Below are positions 30,076-37,013 of a stretch of 55,002 bases of DNA, piece by piece; position 1 is the first letter of the stretch, and every line of letters begins with the position of its first letter. The stretch comes from a virus. The translations under genes were made by a program, and so were the position numbers. Below the pieces are notes generated by a model. The model did not search any database. It was not told the DNA's origin and worked only from the letters and a program-made list of their open reading frames with translations. The stretch is from IMG/VR virus record IMGVR_UViG_3300037245_001061, positions 1 through 55,002 of that record. One strand, written 5' to 3'.

Positions 30076-31440
30076 TTGATTACTTTAGGGAGGGTAAGGT
30101 CATTGAAGTATGATATCGTAAGCTTAAGTAGCGATGACAGAGACTCCCTACGGCTAAAGTACATGTGGTCTTCCGATAGGGTTAATAGGAGGCAGTCCTT
30201 ATCTAAGATAAAGAAAGAGTTAACCCGTAAGGCTGGCCTAAGGAAGTCAGAGGCGGCTAGCTGGTTAGTGACACAGGCGGTGACGGCGTGTAGGAATGAC
30301 TACGTAGGGATAACTGTCTCCCTAAACTCTAACTACTGGATAGGCCACTCAGCAGGCGTTGGGTACAAGTCCCTCATAAAGCTGGTAAACTGGCTGGAGG
30401 AGACAGGTAGAGTAGACATCTACAAGGGGTATAAGGACAGCAGAGGGGGTGGGGTGGTAAGCTCCCCTACAGTACTAATATTCAAGAAGACATTCATCAA
30501 TGAATTGTCTAAAGTCAACCAGAAGGCTGCCGTCCACAAGAAGGGCCTAGTAAAGTCCACCCATGAGATAATCAAGAGGGGGACAAAGGAGAGGCTCCCC
30601 TTGGTGGGAATTCCTGACTTTGAAGAGAACAATGCCCTCTTGCTCCGTTGGGCAGTCCTACTCGATGGGAAGGTTACCTATGAGGGACACCCCACGGGGT
30701 ATATACAAGCAGTTAGAAAGTTCACAGATCGTTACGGCCTTGGTGGTCGATTATACTTAGGGGGTGTCCAGACTTTGAAAGCATCAAATAGATTAAAGCA
30801 CATTAAGCTAAACAACAATCCAGTGGTGGAGCTAGACTACTCTAGCCAGCACCCACACTTCCTCTACCAGCTTAATAATAACCTCCTAGGCAGGGAGGAG
30901 TTCACTAAGGAGGCTCTAGGGAAGCACTTCACGCCCTACGGAGCTGATGTGTACGACCTAGTGACGATAGAGCAGTCTTGTATAGATGAGATGACTAAGC
31001 TCCATGGGAAGCCCTATGACCCTATCAGAGCCTTGTGTAAGTCTGCCCTAATGATGTGTATCAACACTACCAGTAGGAAGTCAGCTGCTGGTGCCCTACG
31101 CAAGGTTATAGAGGAAGACCGTGAGAAGGACTTCAGCACACGTAAGTTCCACGGAGCCACTATCAGTAAGTACGCTGAGTTTTGCCAAAGACTAGTAGAC
31201 CACAATGATACGATTAAGGGTGGATTATTTATAGGTTATGGCTTGATATTACAGATGTATGATAGTATGATAGCTCTAAATGTTGTGGGCACCTTCGTAG
31301 ACCAAGGGCTGCCGATACTAAGTTACCATGACTCTTTCATTGTGGAGGAGGAGAATGAGGACTTTCTTCGGGAGACTATGGCTCATGCTTGGGGGCATGT
31401 TATGGGGAGCCCACAATTCTGTAAGATAGACAAGAAGTGA
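30076..31440 (+). CDS. Compact PolA-like replication polymerase
   Basis: 454 residues from TTG 30076; TTG 30103 behind GGGAGGGT is an alternative start and no ATG is well placed. The N-terminal 220 residues include a winged-helix-like part ('KSLIKLVNWLEETGRVDIYKG'). The C-terminal half has the three polymerase motifs of the PolA/T7-RNAP fold: motif A 'VVELDYSSQHPHFLYQL' (Asp about 254), motif B 'RALCKSALMMCINT' (Arg 318, Lys 322 in the R-x3-K spacing) and motif C 'ILSYHDSFIV' (His418-Asp419). There is no 3'-5' exonuclease domain. A combined initiator-polymerase is plausible; DNA versus RNA product cannot be told from sequence. Confidence 0.6.
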   Translation: MITLGRVRSLKYDIVSLSSDDRDSLRLKYMWSSDRVNRRQSLSKIKKELTRKAGLRKSEAASWLVTQAVTACRNDYVGITVSLNSNYWIGHSAGVGYKSLIKLVNWLEETGRVDIYKGYKDSRGGGVVSSPTVLIFKKTFINELSKVNQKAAVHKKGLVKSTHEIIKRGTKERLPLVGIPDFEENNALLLRWAVLLDGKVTYEGHPTGYIQAVRKFTDRYGLGGRLYLGGVQTLKASNRLKHIKLNNNPVVELDYSSQHPHFLYQLNNNLLGREEFTKEALGKHFTPYGADVYDLVTIEQSCIDEMTKLHGKPYDPIRALCKSALMMCINTTSRKSAAGALRKVIEEDREKDFSTRKFHGATISKYAEFCQRLVDHNDTIKGGLFIGYGLILQMYDSMIALNVVGTFVDQGLPILSYHDSFIVEEENEDFLRETMAHAWGHVMGSPQFCKIDKK

Positions 31441-31458
31441 GGGTAAGACATACTGGTT

Positions 31459-31465
31459 GTTACAT
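31459..31465 (+). repeat. First R'-like box at the array entrance
   Basis: GTTACAT, 19 bases after the stop of the replication gene and 33 bases before the first cassette ATG. It has no R'' partner to its left, so it would be the junction between phage DNA and the first cassette. Confidence 0.4.
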
Positions 31466-31497
31466 TTTTGATGATTAAATTTAATGGAGATATTATT

Positions 31498-31698
31498 ATG
31501 ATGTTGAGTGAGCAATTAAAGCAAGACCATGAGTGTGGCGACTTTGGTAAGGCGCTAGAGGGTTATGCCGAAAGAGCTGCAAAGCTTGAGCAGATAGTTG
31601 AAGCCGTGGCGCATATAGGTGTTGATTTTGGCTATGGAAGATTCGACCTTGATAAGGGTCATATTGCACAGGCGAAAGAGTTAACTAGTGACGCCTAA
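31498..31698 (+). CDS. Cassette protein 1, unknown
   Basis: 66 residues from ATG 31498 (GGAGA seven bases upstream). 'LSEQLKQDHECGDFGKALEGYAERAAKLEQIVEAVAHIGVDFGYGRFDL' is a helical phage-type small protein. Function unknown. Stop lies in the R''-like box GCCTAAC. Confidence 0.6.
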   Translation: MMLSEQLKQDHECGDFGKALEGYAERAAKLEQIVEAVAHIGVDFGYGRFDLDKGHIAQAKELTSDA

Positions 31699-31778
31699 CC
31701 TAGAGACAAATTGCGGCACACCATAGCCGCAGGAAACAAACTAAACTTTAACCCGTCAATTTCGTTGGGTTGTTAACT
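31693..31778 (+). repeat. attC-like site 1
   Basis: GCCTAAC ... GTTAACT, 86 bases. Inside are a perfect GCGGC/GCCGC hairpin and outer CAAATT/AATTTCG arms. Confidence 0.65.
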
Positions 31779-31797
31779 GTTTTACGGAGTGGGATTT

Positions 31798-31974
31798 ATG
31801 AGTAGTGGGCATAGCTGGGAATCACCAGAGCTAGAAAAATGTGAACTGTGTGGGGACAAAGACTACATGGCCGACAAGTTTTGCGGCGGAAACCTTGAAG
31901 TGGCTGAGCAGCGAAAAGAGTGGCTAGAAGGGTTGCGTGGCCAAGAGCATAGCGCCGCATGTGCTAACAGTTAA
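31798..31974 (+). CDS. Cassette protein 2, small Cys-containing
   Basis: 58 residues from ATG 31798 (GGAG upstream); GTG 31789 is less likely. 'CELCGDKDYMADKFCGGNLEVAEQRKEWLEGL' has three cysteines that could bind zinc. Unknown function. Confidence 0.55.
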   Translation: MSSGHSWESPELEKCELCGDKDYMADKFCGGNLEVAEQRKEWLEGLRGQEHSAACANS

Positions 31975-31975
31975 C

Positions 31976-32070
31976 GCCTAACCCAAAGCTCAATTGTGAG
32001 CGAATCAACTTGCTTTGACTTTGCGCCAATTAAGACGTTTAGAATGATTGATTTAGTTGGTTTATAATGC
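31976..32070 (+). repeat. attC-like site 2 (decayed right box)
   Basis: GCCTAAC follows the stop. The right box is imperfect (GTTGGTT or GTTTATAATGC with one extra T). The left arm AAAGCTCAATTGTGAGC has an internal palindrome. Confidence 0.45.
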
Positions 32071-32086
32071 TGGAGGTAATGACCGA

Positions 32087-32521
32087 ATGACTTGTGGATG
32101 TGAAAATGAAGGCGGTGAGAGCTGCCATGCTGGCGAAGATTGCGCCGTAATTGAGAGAATTAATTCGTCTGTGGATTACGTAGCAGATTTAGAGAAGAAG
32201 ATGGTCTCCGAGGGGTTTAGGGTGCCGGGGAAGGACTTGAAAGACCAAGATGTATGCAGAGAACTACTGCGGGTAGTCGCTGCCTTCGCGCAGAGCGTCC
32301 CTTTGAATGATTGGTTAGCTGTGGAGGCTGAGATTATGACAGGACTACAGGAAGCAATGGACTTACTCTGTGAGGCTATGAGAGAAGAACGAAAACGGAT
32401 AAGCGAAGAACTTTATGAGATGCAAGGCACTGTGAGCCAGTTTGCAACATCAAAAGAATGTATTGCTTATAACCGAGCACTACGTGAGGCCGCAGAGAAA
32501 ATAATTGCTGGGGACAGCTAA
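32087..32521 (+). CDS. Cassette protein 3, probable fusion across a decayed attC
   Basis: 144 residues from ATG 32087 (GGAGG ten bases upstream). It starts with a Cys cluster (CGCENEGGESCHAGEDC) and has two helical regions. Residues 'VPLNDWLAVEAE' are encoded by a 43-bp block identical to the right half of attC-like site 15 at 38177-38219. An independent start, ATG 32336 behind GGAGG, follows that block. The ORF therefore looks like two cassette genes fused in frame through a former site. Confidence 0.55.
   Translation: MTCGCENEGGESCHAGEDCAVIERINSSVDYVADLEKKMVSEGFRVPGKDLKDQDVCRELLRVVAAFAQSVPLNDWLAVEAEIMTGLQEAMDLLCEAMREERKRISEELYEMQGTVSQFATSKECIAYNRALREAAEKIIAGDS
32292..32334 (+). repeat. 43-bp duplication A, copy 1 (inside a gene)
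   Basis: Exact match to 38177-38219. It contains a GTTAGCT R'-like box and a GGAGG ribosome site but here is read through as protein. Confidence 0.85.
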
Positions 32522-32576
32522 CCATTAGGTAATTTGACGTAGCGAAGCGGAGGTCATTTTGATTAATTTGTTAAGT
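32516..32576 (+). repeat. attC-like site 3
   Basis: AGCTAAC ... GTTAAGT (a full GTTRRRY match), 61 bases, with TGAC/GTCA arms around an AGCGAAGCGG tip, a shape very common in integron attC sites. Confidence 0.75.
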
Positions 32577-32771
32577 CTTTTGGGTCTAAAAAAGAAAGAG
32601 AAGCCCCCAAAGTGGAGACTGGTGCCAGATGAGGATGGTACATATACATTAGAGAAATGGGATGACTTAGTGGGCTATCTCTGTGAAACAGTAAGAGTAA
32701 CGCCAGAAGAGGCTGACAAACAAATTGAGAGGTTAGAGGGAAAAATCCTCTACTACAGAGAAGACAGCTAA
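32559..32771 (+). CDS. Cassette protein 4, unknown
   Basis: 70 residues from TTG 32559, which has GGAGG five bases upstream; the start lies inside attC-like site 3, so the first six codons cover the R' box. 'KWRLVPDEDGTYTLEKWDDLVGYLCETVRVTPEEADKQIERLEG' resembles a small SH3/HTH-like domain and is not recognised. Confidence 0.5.
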   Translation: MINLLSLLGLKKKEKPPKWRLVPDEDGTYTLEKWDDLVGYLCETVRVTPEEADKQIERLEGKILYYREDS

Positions 32772-32828
32772 CCGTTAGTTAATTTGTGAGGAATGAAATG
32801 ACGAATCAATTTGAACGACTTGTTATGC
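32766..32828 (+). repeat. attC-like site 4
   Basis: AGCTAAC ... GTTATGC, 63 bases. Its right half resembles the minus-array site at 27786-27852. Confidence 0.6.
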
Positions 32829-33160
32829 GCCTGCTTCAAGTCACCGCTAAACATGATGACTACGCCCTATGGTGGAGGACTGACGGAGAATACGCGCCAG
32901 TTACATTCTTCATAAACTGCGACGACCTTTTCTTTTGGGCCTGTGCTGATTGTGAGGCGGTTACTGAAGAGAATATTTCAAACCTTGAGCAAGCTTATGA
33001 GGATGCAAAAGGTTGCTATGAGTATGGCTCTTGCTACGCACAATTATTGTTTTGCTGTCGGCAAAGAGGCATGAGGCCGCAACAGCCCTATTATAAAGAG
33101 CTGCCTGAACAAATGTGGGGCCTGTTCAACAAGTGTGGGCCAGAGAGAACTGACGCATAA
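32798..33160 (+). CDS. Cassette protein 5, Cys-rich, unknown
   Basis: 120 residues from ATG 32798 (GAGG seven bases upstream); the start is inside attC-like site 4, giving the opening MTNQFERLVMR that is also seen, in part, in the minus-strand gene ending at 27562. 'FFINCDDLFFWACADCEAVTEENISNLEQAYEDAKGCYEYGSCYAQLLFCCRQRGMRPQQPYYKELPEQMWGLFNKCG' is a helical Cys-rich domain found in several phage hypotheticals. Function unknown. Confidence 0.6.
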   Translation: MTNQFERLVMRLLQVTAKHDDYALWWRTDGEYAPVTFFINCDDLFFWACADCEAVTEENISNLEQAYEDAKGCYEYGSCYAQLLFCCRQRGMRPQQPYYKELPEQMWGLFNKCGPERTDA

Positions 33161-33224
33161 CGGTTGCAAACACTGGCGAGCGCAGATAGATGAGTGGAAG
33201 GAATGATTTATGGAATTGTTAAAT
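33155..33224 (+). repeat. attC-like site 5
   Basis: GCATAAC ... GTTAAAT (full GTTRRRY match), 70 bases, with weak internal pairing. Confidence 0.6.
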
Positions 33225-33239
33225 GTGGAGGACGGTATA

Positions 33240-33440
33240 ATGTGGGAAGATATTAAAGATGCACCTATTGGCACGGAGATGTTTGTCGTAAAGACATTTG
33301 GTGTGAGTAATGGACTTACAGGAGGGCAGACATACACCTCTGACCCTTGGTGTGTCTGGCAGCAAAAAGAAGGGGAGTTCTCAAGGTGGCCGCATAAGTT
33401 CCCGCCTACGCATTTCTTGAGGCTACCAACGAATGGATAG
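33240..33440 (+). CDS. Cassette protein 6, DUF551-like
   Basis: 66 residues from ATG 33240 (GGAGG eight bases upstream). 'WEDIKDAPIGTEMFVVKTFG' and 'WPHKFPPTHFLRLP' follow the W-x-x-I-x-x-AP-x-GT-x-x-L ... THW/F-x-PLP outline of small DUF551-type phage proteins. Biochemical role unknown. Confidence 0.55.
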   Translation: MWEDIKDAPIGTEMFVVKTFGVSNGLTGGQTYTSDPWCVWQQKEGEFSRWPHKFPPTHFLRLPTNG

Positions 33441-33493
33441 GATTATGACGGGTAGCACAAATATACGGCCAGATTGGCGCGGACTTGGGTGAC

Positions 33494-33551
33494 AGTTAAC
33501 CCAGTTATAAGCGCGTTGCTGTAAGCCATCCGCTTGACCGCTTTGTTATAT
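33494..33551 (+). repeat. attC-like site 6
   Basis: AGTTAAC ... GTTATAT, 58 bases, with GCGCG and CGC arms. About 50 bases of unassigned sequence separate it from the preceding stop, perhaps the end of a lost cassette. Confidence 0.55.
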
Positions 33552-33556
33552 TTTGG

Positions 33557-33599
33557 AGAGAATTATGATTATTTTTCATGGCACTGCTGACCCAACACC
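33557..33599 (+). repeat. 43-bp duplication B, copy 1
   Basis: Exact partner of 35482-35524. It covers the ribosome site and first 11 codons of the HGTADP gene. Confidence 0.85.
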
Positions 33600-33612
33600 C
33601 ACACAAAACTAA
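33565..33612 (+). pseudogene. Truncated copy of the HGTADP gene
   Basis: A 15-codon ORF that starts exactly like the gene at 35490 (MIIFHGTADPTP) and then stops. The 43 bases from 33557 to 33599 are identical to 35482-35524. The remaining 75 residues are absent, so this is the stump of a cassette gene replaced by the next unit. Confidence 0.75.
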
Positions 33613-33625
33613 GAGGAATTAAATA

Positions 33626-34063
33626 ATGAAGATGGATAAAGTTGCAGGAAGTGGTAAGGATGAGTTTTACACGCCAAAATATGCTGTTTTGCCTATTTTC
33701 AACAACTTGTCAGCTGCTGGAGGTGGCACAATGGAAATACAGGATACAAAAAAAGTTTGGGTTGCATGGACTAACACTGATTGCACAGAAGGTAGAGGGA
33801 GGCAAATACCAAAATCAGTTTGTGAGGCTGAAGCTACGGCCATCCGTGTTGGTAAGAAGGGGTATGTACAAGGTAGTGATTGCCCAGTTAGCGAAGCCAT
33901 TGCGGTAAGAGTTAATAATTGCTGGCTAGTTCCGGGTGTTATTGTGCCGACGATAAAAGATGATATTGCAACACAAAAACGCCTTGATGAAAAACGAGCT
34001 GTTATTGAAAAAGCAAAAGCTGCTGGACTAACTGAAGAAGACTTGAATGCGCTAGGCAGATAA
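33626..34063 (+). CDS. Cassette protein 7, probable fusion with a methyltransferase stub
   Basis: 145 residues. Residues 1-28 ('VAGSGKDEFYTPKYAVLPIF') match the opening of phage DNA adenine methylases (G-x-DE-x-YTPKYAV), but nothing more of that enzyme follows. The next bases resemble a right attC half with a mutated R' (GTCAGCT), then GGAGG and ATG 33731. From there comes a self-contained 110-residue protein ('VWVAWTNTDCTEGRGRQIPKSVCEAEATAIRVGKKGYVQGSDCPV...LTEEDLNAL'), a phage-type hypothetical. The likely working start is 33731; both starts have good ribosome sites. Confidence 0.6.
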   Translation: MKMDKVAGSGKDEFYTPKYAVLPIFNNLSAAGGGTMEIQDTKKVWVAWTNTDCTEGRGRQIPKSVCEAEATAIRVGKKGYVQGSDCPVSEAIAVRVNNCWLVPGVIVPTIKDDIATQKRLDEKRAVIEKAKAAGLTEEDLNALGR

Positions 34064-34114
34064 CACTTGAGTTAATTTGCTGCGAAGCAGACAACATTGA
34101 ACGATTTGTTAAAC
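34058..34114 (+). repeat. attC-like site 7
   Basis: AGATAAC ... GTTAAAC (full GTTRRRY match), 57 bases. Arms GTTAATTTG and CAACATTGAAC enclose CTGC-GAA-GCAG. This is one of the clearest sites in the array. Confidence 0.8.
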
Positions 34115-34133
34115 GCCTTCGGAGGCACAGAAA

Positions 34134-34322
34134 ATGAGCAAATGGACAAAGCCAGAATTAGAAAACATGCTTGAGGACGTGGTAAATACTCTTGATTTAT
34201 CTGAATGGATGGTTCACGAGCATGGCCAGCATGGGACTGCACCAGCAGAGCTTGTAAGGCTAGTTCTTGAGCAAAAGGACTTGGAGATAAGGGCGCTTAA
34301 GCAAGGCTTTGTAAGCGTTTAA
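34134..34322 (+). CDS. Cassette protein 8, unknown
   Basis: 62 residues, GGAGG upstream. 'MSKWTKPELENMLEDVVNTLDLSEWMVHEHGQHGTAPAELVRLVLEQKDLEIRALKQGFVSV' is helical, and the L-E-Q-K-D-x-E-I-R-x-L end is coiled-coil-like. Not recognised. Confidence 0.6.
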   Translation: MSKWTKPELENMLEDVVNTLDLSEWMVHEHGQHGTAPAELVRLVLEQKDLEIRALKQGFVSV

Positions 34323-34386
34323 CCCCAAATGTTCACTGCGTGAACGAAGCGTAGCGCAGTGAATCCAGTGCAACGAGTTGTTATAA
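34317..34386 (+). repeat. attC-like site 8
   Basis: GTTTAAC ... GTTATAA, 70 bases, with a perfect 9-bp inverted repeat TTCACTGCG/CGCAGTGAA. Confidence 0.75.
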
Positions 34387-34402
34387 ACCGAGGTAAGACA
34401 AA

Positions 34403-34675
34403 ATGATTACTGTTTTTAAATATGAAATACCCCCTTACAACGCTGCAATTAAATTACCTGTTGGCGCAGAGATATTAAGCGTTGCTTTTCAGCGCGATGT
34501 TTTTTCCATGTGGGCGAAAGTTGACACAGAAGTCGAAACAGAAGAACGTAATTTTGAAGCGTTTGGAACTGGCCACGAAATGCCGTACAACATGGGATTA
34601 GATTATGCCTTTGTTGGAACCGCCCACATGGATAACGGGTTGGTCTTTCATGCGTTTGAGCGTTTAGGTTTATAA
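34403..34675 (+). CDS. Cassette protein 9, DUF7352-like
   Basis: 90 residues. 'FKYEIPPYNAAIKLPVGAEILSVAFQRDVFSMWAKVDTEVETEERNFEAFGTGHEM...YAFVGTAHMDNGLVFHAFE' follows the K-Y-E-I/L ... P-x-GA-x-ILSV-x-x-Q ... W-A-x-VD ... F-x-x-x-GTGH ... GT ... V-x-H-x-FE outline I associate with DUF7352, a family frequent in phages. Molecular role unknown. Placement in a cassette is unusual. Confidence 0.65.
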   Translation: MITVFKYEIPPYNAAIKLPVGAEILSVAFQRDVFSMWAKVDTEVETEERNFEAFGTGHEMPYNMGLDYAFVGTAHMDNGLVFHAFERLGL

Positions 34676-34721
34676 CGCTTGAGCACATAAGCCGCAGGTC
34701 TTTTGCTGCGATTTGTTATAC
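34670..34721 (+). repeat. attC-like site 9
   Basis: TTATAAC ... GTTATAC, 52 bases, with GCCGCAG/CTGCG arms. Sequence closely related to site 12. Confidence 0.75.
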
Positions 34722-34740
34722 CTTTTAAGGACTAAGAACT

Positions 34741-34935
34741 ATGAGTATGTATACAGGCTTAGTAGATACAATAAGAGCCACTAAGAAAAAATACGGACTA
34801 GAAGACTCACAGGTAGTTGAATTATTTATTGATGTGATTGGTTGCGTTGAGTGGGACTTAGATGGAGTTGATTATGATGGTGATGATTGGCCTGAGCAAG
34901 AACGAGTGGCAGCAAAGAAGGCGCTAGAGTTATAA
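34741..34935 (+). CDS. Cassette protein 10, acidic, unknown
   Basis: 64 residues. 'YTGLVDTIRATKKKYGLEDSQVVELFIDVIGCVEWDLDGVDYDGDDWPEQERVAAKKALEL' is a helical acidic protein. AAGGA serves as ribosome site. Not recognised. Confidence 0.6.
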   Translation: MSMYTGLVDTIRATKKKYGLEDSQVVELFIDVIGCVEWDLDGVDYDGDDWPEQERVAAKKALEL

Positions 34936-34964
34936 CCTAGAGCTTTGCGGCCCGCGAATTAAAC
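34930..34964 (+). repeat. attC-like site 10 (shortened)
   Basis: TTATAAC ... ATTAAAC, only 35 bases, with CGG/CCG at the centre. The R' box has A for G, so it is probably a deletion derivative. Confidence 0.4.
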
Positions 34965-34973
34965 AGGAGAACT

Positions 34974-35261
34974 ATGATGGAAGCACAGATTAAATATGAA
35001 ACTACCCCGCCTGAAGCTAAAGACGAGGTTAGCGGGTCGCGCCAAAAGCGGGTTGTTATGTGTGGTGACTTGTTACAAGGTGGTGCAATAATATCAGGTC
35101 GCGGTGTTGAAGAGTGGACTGATTACCCTCGATATAGGGTTGTTGCTATACACATGAATAGAGTGACGATGTTTCTGGAAACACTTAACTCAAAAGGCGA
35201 AATCGTAGGCTGTGAAAAAATGGATTTTACAAGTGACCAATGGAGGCATTGGGACACATAA
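34974..35261 (+). CDS. Cassette protein 11, unknown
   Basis: 95 residues, AGGAGA upstream. From 'VVMCGDLLQGGAIISGRGVEEWTDYPRYRVVAIHMNRVTMFLETLNSKGEIVGCEKMDF' it looks like a small beta-barrel. The first 28 residues are encoded by sequence resembling a decayed attC (AAAGCGGGTTGTTATG); an ATG in that box at 35058 could be the original start. Confidence 0.55.
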   Translation: MMEAQIKYETTPPEAKDEVSGSRQKRVVMCGDLLQGGAIISGRGVEEWTDYPRYRVVAIHMNRVTMFLETLNSKGEIVGCEKMDFTSDQWRHWDT

Positions 35262-35337
35262 CCTTTTTATTTTGCTGCTGTGATTGAGCGCAGCGATTGA
35301 ATAGTCTGCAACAATTGGTTGTTATACGTTTTAAAAC
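35256..35337 (+). repeat. attC-like site 11
   Basis: ACATAAC ... GTTATAC, 82 bases, with GCTGCTG and CGCAGCG arms. Confidence 0.7.
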
Positions 35338-35352
35338 ACTAGAGGAACGATT

Positions 35353-35493
35353 ATGTACCTATTTATTTTAGAAGATGGCGAAGTATTAAAAAGCGTTGAA
35401 TTTGGCGATGGTGATAAAGCTGCTGCTGACAACGGAATACTTGAAGTAATAGACCTACACGATGAAAACCCGAAGCAGTATAGAGAATTATGA
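35353..35493 (+). CDS. Cassette protein 12a, small acidic
   Basis: 46 residues ('MYLFILEDGEVLKSVEFGDGDKAAADNGILEVIDLHDENP'), AGAGGAA upstream. It overlaps the next gene by ATGA, so this is a two-gene cassette. Function unknown. Confidence 0.55.
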   Translation: MYLFILEDGEVLKSVEFGDGDKAAADNGILEVIDLHDENPKQYREL

Positions 35494-35524
35494 TTATTTT
35501 TCATGGCACTGCTGACCCAACACC
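35482..35524 (+). repeat. 43-bp duplication B, copy 2
   Basis: Exact partner of 33557-33599. Confidence 0.85.
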
Positions 35525-35759
35525 TATACTAAGCGGAGATATGGCTGAAGGTACTTGGTTAGCTGGGCATAGATTTCATGCTTTTAGGTTGGCTGAAAGG
35601 AGAGTTAAAGATAGGGGTGGGGAGCCTATTGTACTAGAGATCGAGATAGCCACAGGGAGCTTTGATAGAATAGAGGGAAGGAATAGCCCTACATACAGAT
35701 TTTGTGGTGGGGATTACAGGGTTCTGGCACTACATAAGATGAGTAGGGTAGAAATATAA
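35490..35759 (+). CDS. Cassette protein 12b, HGTADP protein (ADP-ribosyltransferase-like outline)
   Basis: 89 residues. 'IIFHGTADPTPILSGDMAEGTWLAGHRFHAFRLAERRVKDRGGEPIVLEIEI' has the HG-T ... G-T/F-x-A ... A-x-x-x-A ... V-x-x-x-x-V outline of small ART-like phage proteins, but the family is uncertain and no catalytic Glu can be assigned. A truncated copy of its start lies at 33565. Confidence 0.5.
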   Translation: MIIFHGTADPTPILSGDMAEGTWLAGHRFHAFRLAERRVKDRGGEPIVLEIEIATGSFDRIEGRNSPTYRFCGGDYRVLALHKMSRVEI

Positions 35760-35807
35760 CGCTGGAACACATAATCGCGCAGCGTATTTTGCTGTGATTT
35801 GTTATAC
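35754..35807 (+). repeat. attC-like site 12
   Basis: ATATAAC ... GTTATAC, 54 bases, with GCGCAGC and GCTGTG arms. It is near-identical in outline to site 9. Confidence 0.75.
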
Positions 35808-35834
35808 GCATTTAAAATACTAAAGGTAAAAATT

Positions 35835-36308
35835 ATGGAATGCCCAAACCCTAGATGTCAGCATGGACAAGATGAAAATTGCACAAACTGCAACTCAATA
35901 AAAAGTGATAAAAATCCAGGTATAGGTGCTTGTACGTGGCCTGATAAAGATAATACATCACTTGCCTATACCTACTCAGAAGGTGGCATTGTCGAAGTGG
36001 CTGCAGGCTTGTCTGCCGCGCAAGATGCAGTTGCCAAAGAAACTATGGAGCTTGTTGGATTAGATAGAAAAGAAGCTTGGGATAAAGCAGAACGTGCTAA
36101 GAAACGTTTGGCAGAATTAGACAATGAAGCTATGCGTCAACAAATAGCCGATACTTGTGTTGCTGGCGGTTACTGGAGTGTGTGGATGACAGTTTTTGAA
36201 GGCGATAGCGATATGCGCCAGCGCTTTATTGATGCTATGCCGGGTACAGCACAAGATTGTTTTGATGCTAATACGCAAGCTCTTAGTAGGCCGGGGGGTT
36301 TGGTGTGA
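35835..36308 (+). CDS. Cassette protein 13, zinc-ribbon-like N-terminus
   Basis: 157 residues from ATG 35835. The start 'ECPNPRCQHGQDENCTNCNSI' has four cysteines spaced as a zinc ribbon. The rest is helical ('KEAWDKAERAKKRLAELDNEAMRQQIADTCVAGGYWSVWMTVFEGDSDMRQRFIDAMPGTA'). Its stop is not followed by an attC-like site; the array is interrupted here. Confidence 0.6.
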   Translation: MECPNPRCQHGQDENCTNCNSIKSDKNPGIGACTWPDKDNTSLAYTYSEGGIVEVAAGLSAAQDAVAKETMELVGLDRKEAWDKAERAKKRLAELDNEAMRQQIADTCVAGGYWSVWMTVFEGDSDMRQRFIDAMPGTAQDCFDANTQALSRPGGLV

Positions 36309-36347
36309 GCTGCCCACTATTTGATGAATACTAACTAGGAGAACCAC

Positions 36348-36545
36348 ATGAAAACATTACAAGATTTCAAAGACGAACTAAACAAGTTTATATCTGCAAT
36401 CGAGGATAACTACCGGGAGATGTTCAAGGTATTCGAGAAGGCTGGGGAGCTAGATCTCACAGAGGACGAGAACACTGAGGCAATCACGTACATGACTATC
36501 AGGATTGCTAAGATGCAGCAAGTGATAGCTGAGCTGGAGGAGTAG
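36348..36545 (+). CDS. Small coiled-coil protein
   Basis: 65 residues, entirely helical and acidic (MKTLQDFKDELNKFISAIEDN..IAKMQQVIAELEE), AGGAG upstream. Phage-type codon use. It begins the block of ordinary phage genes inside the array. Confidence 0.65.
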   Translation: MKTLQDFKDELNKFISAIEDNYREMFKVFEKAGELDLTEDENTEAITYMTIRIAKMQQVIAELEE

Positions 36546-36547
36546 GT

Positions 36548-36847
36548 ATGAAATATATTGCATATCCTGTAACGTGCATACTTTTAGTCACCCTAGGGCC
36601 AATTATTAAAGGGTGGGTTCTGTCCATACTGTGGTCATGGTTTATTGTGGGCACATTCGGACTGCCCGCACTATCCATACCCGCTGCCATAGGACTATCC
36701 CTAGTTGTTGGCTTTATTAACTACTCTAGGGTTGTCAAGGTTGAAGAAGAAGGGCCGCTGGAAGTACTACTTAAGTGGGTAGGAGAGCTATCAGCTAAGT
36801 GCCTCGTTGCCCTGTCCATGGGCTGGGTTATCCTGCAGTTCATTTAA
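36548..36847 (+). CDS. Membrane protein with three to four helices
   Basis: 99 residues. Hydrophobic segments at about 4-22, 25-48 and 75-98, with a short charged loop 'RVVKVEEEGPLE'. Holin-like size, but lysis function cannot be inferred. Two bases after the coiled-coil gene. Confidence 0.6.
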   Translation: MKYIAYPVTCILLVTLGPIIKGWVLSILWSWFIVGTFGLPALSIPAAIGLSLVVGFINYSRVVKVEEEGPLEVLLKWVGELSAKCLVALSMGWVILQFI

Positions 36848-36866
36848 ACAAACAAAGGAGACCACT

Positions 36867-37013
36867 ATGAGGAACATACTATATATCGCAGCATGGATAA
36901 TGTTAATGTACGCCTGCTACTGGGTATTTAAGACATGCAGTTACACCATCTTCTATGAGGGTATGGTGGAGGACACTGTACGGGAGATGGTACTGGAAGA
37001 GTCACTTCAATGA
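36867..37013 (+). CDS. Single-pass membrane peptide
   Basis: 48 residues from ATG 36867 with AGGAG upstream. One N-terminal helix ('NILYIAAWIMLMYACYWVF') and an acidic tail. It overlaps the next gene by four bases (ATGA). Confidence 0.6.
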   Translation: MRNILYIAAWIMLMYACYWVFKTCSYTIFYEGMVEDTVREMVLEESLQ

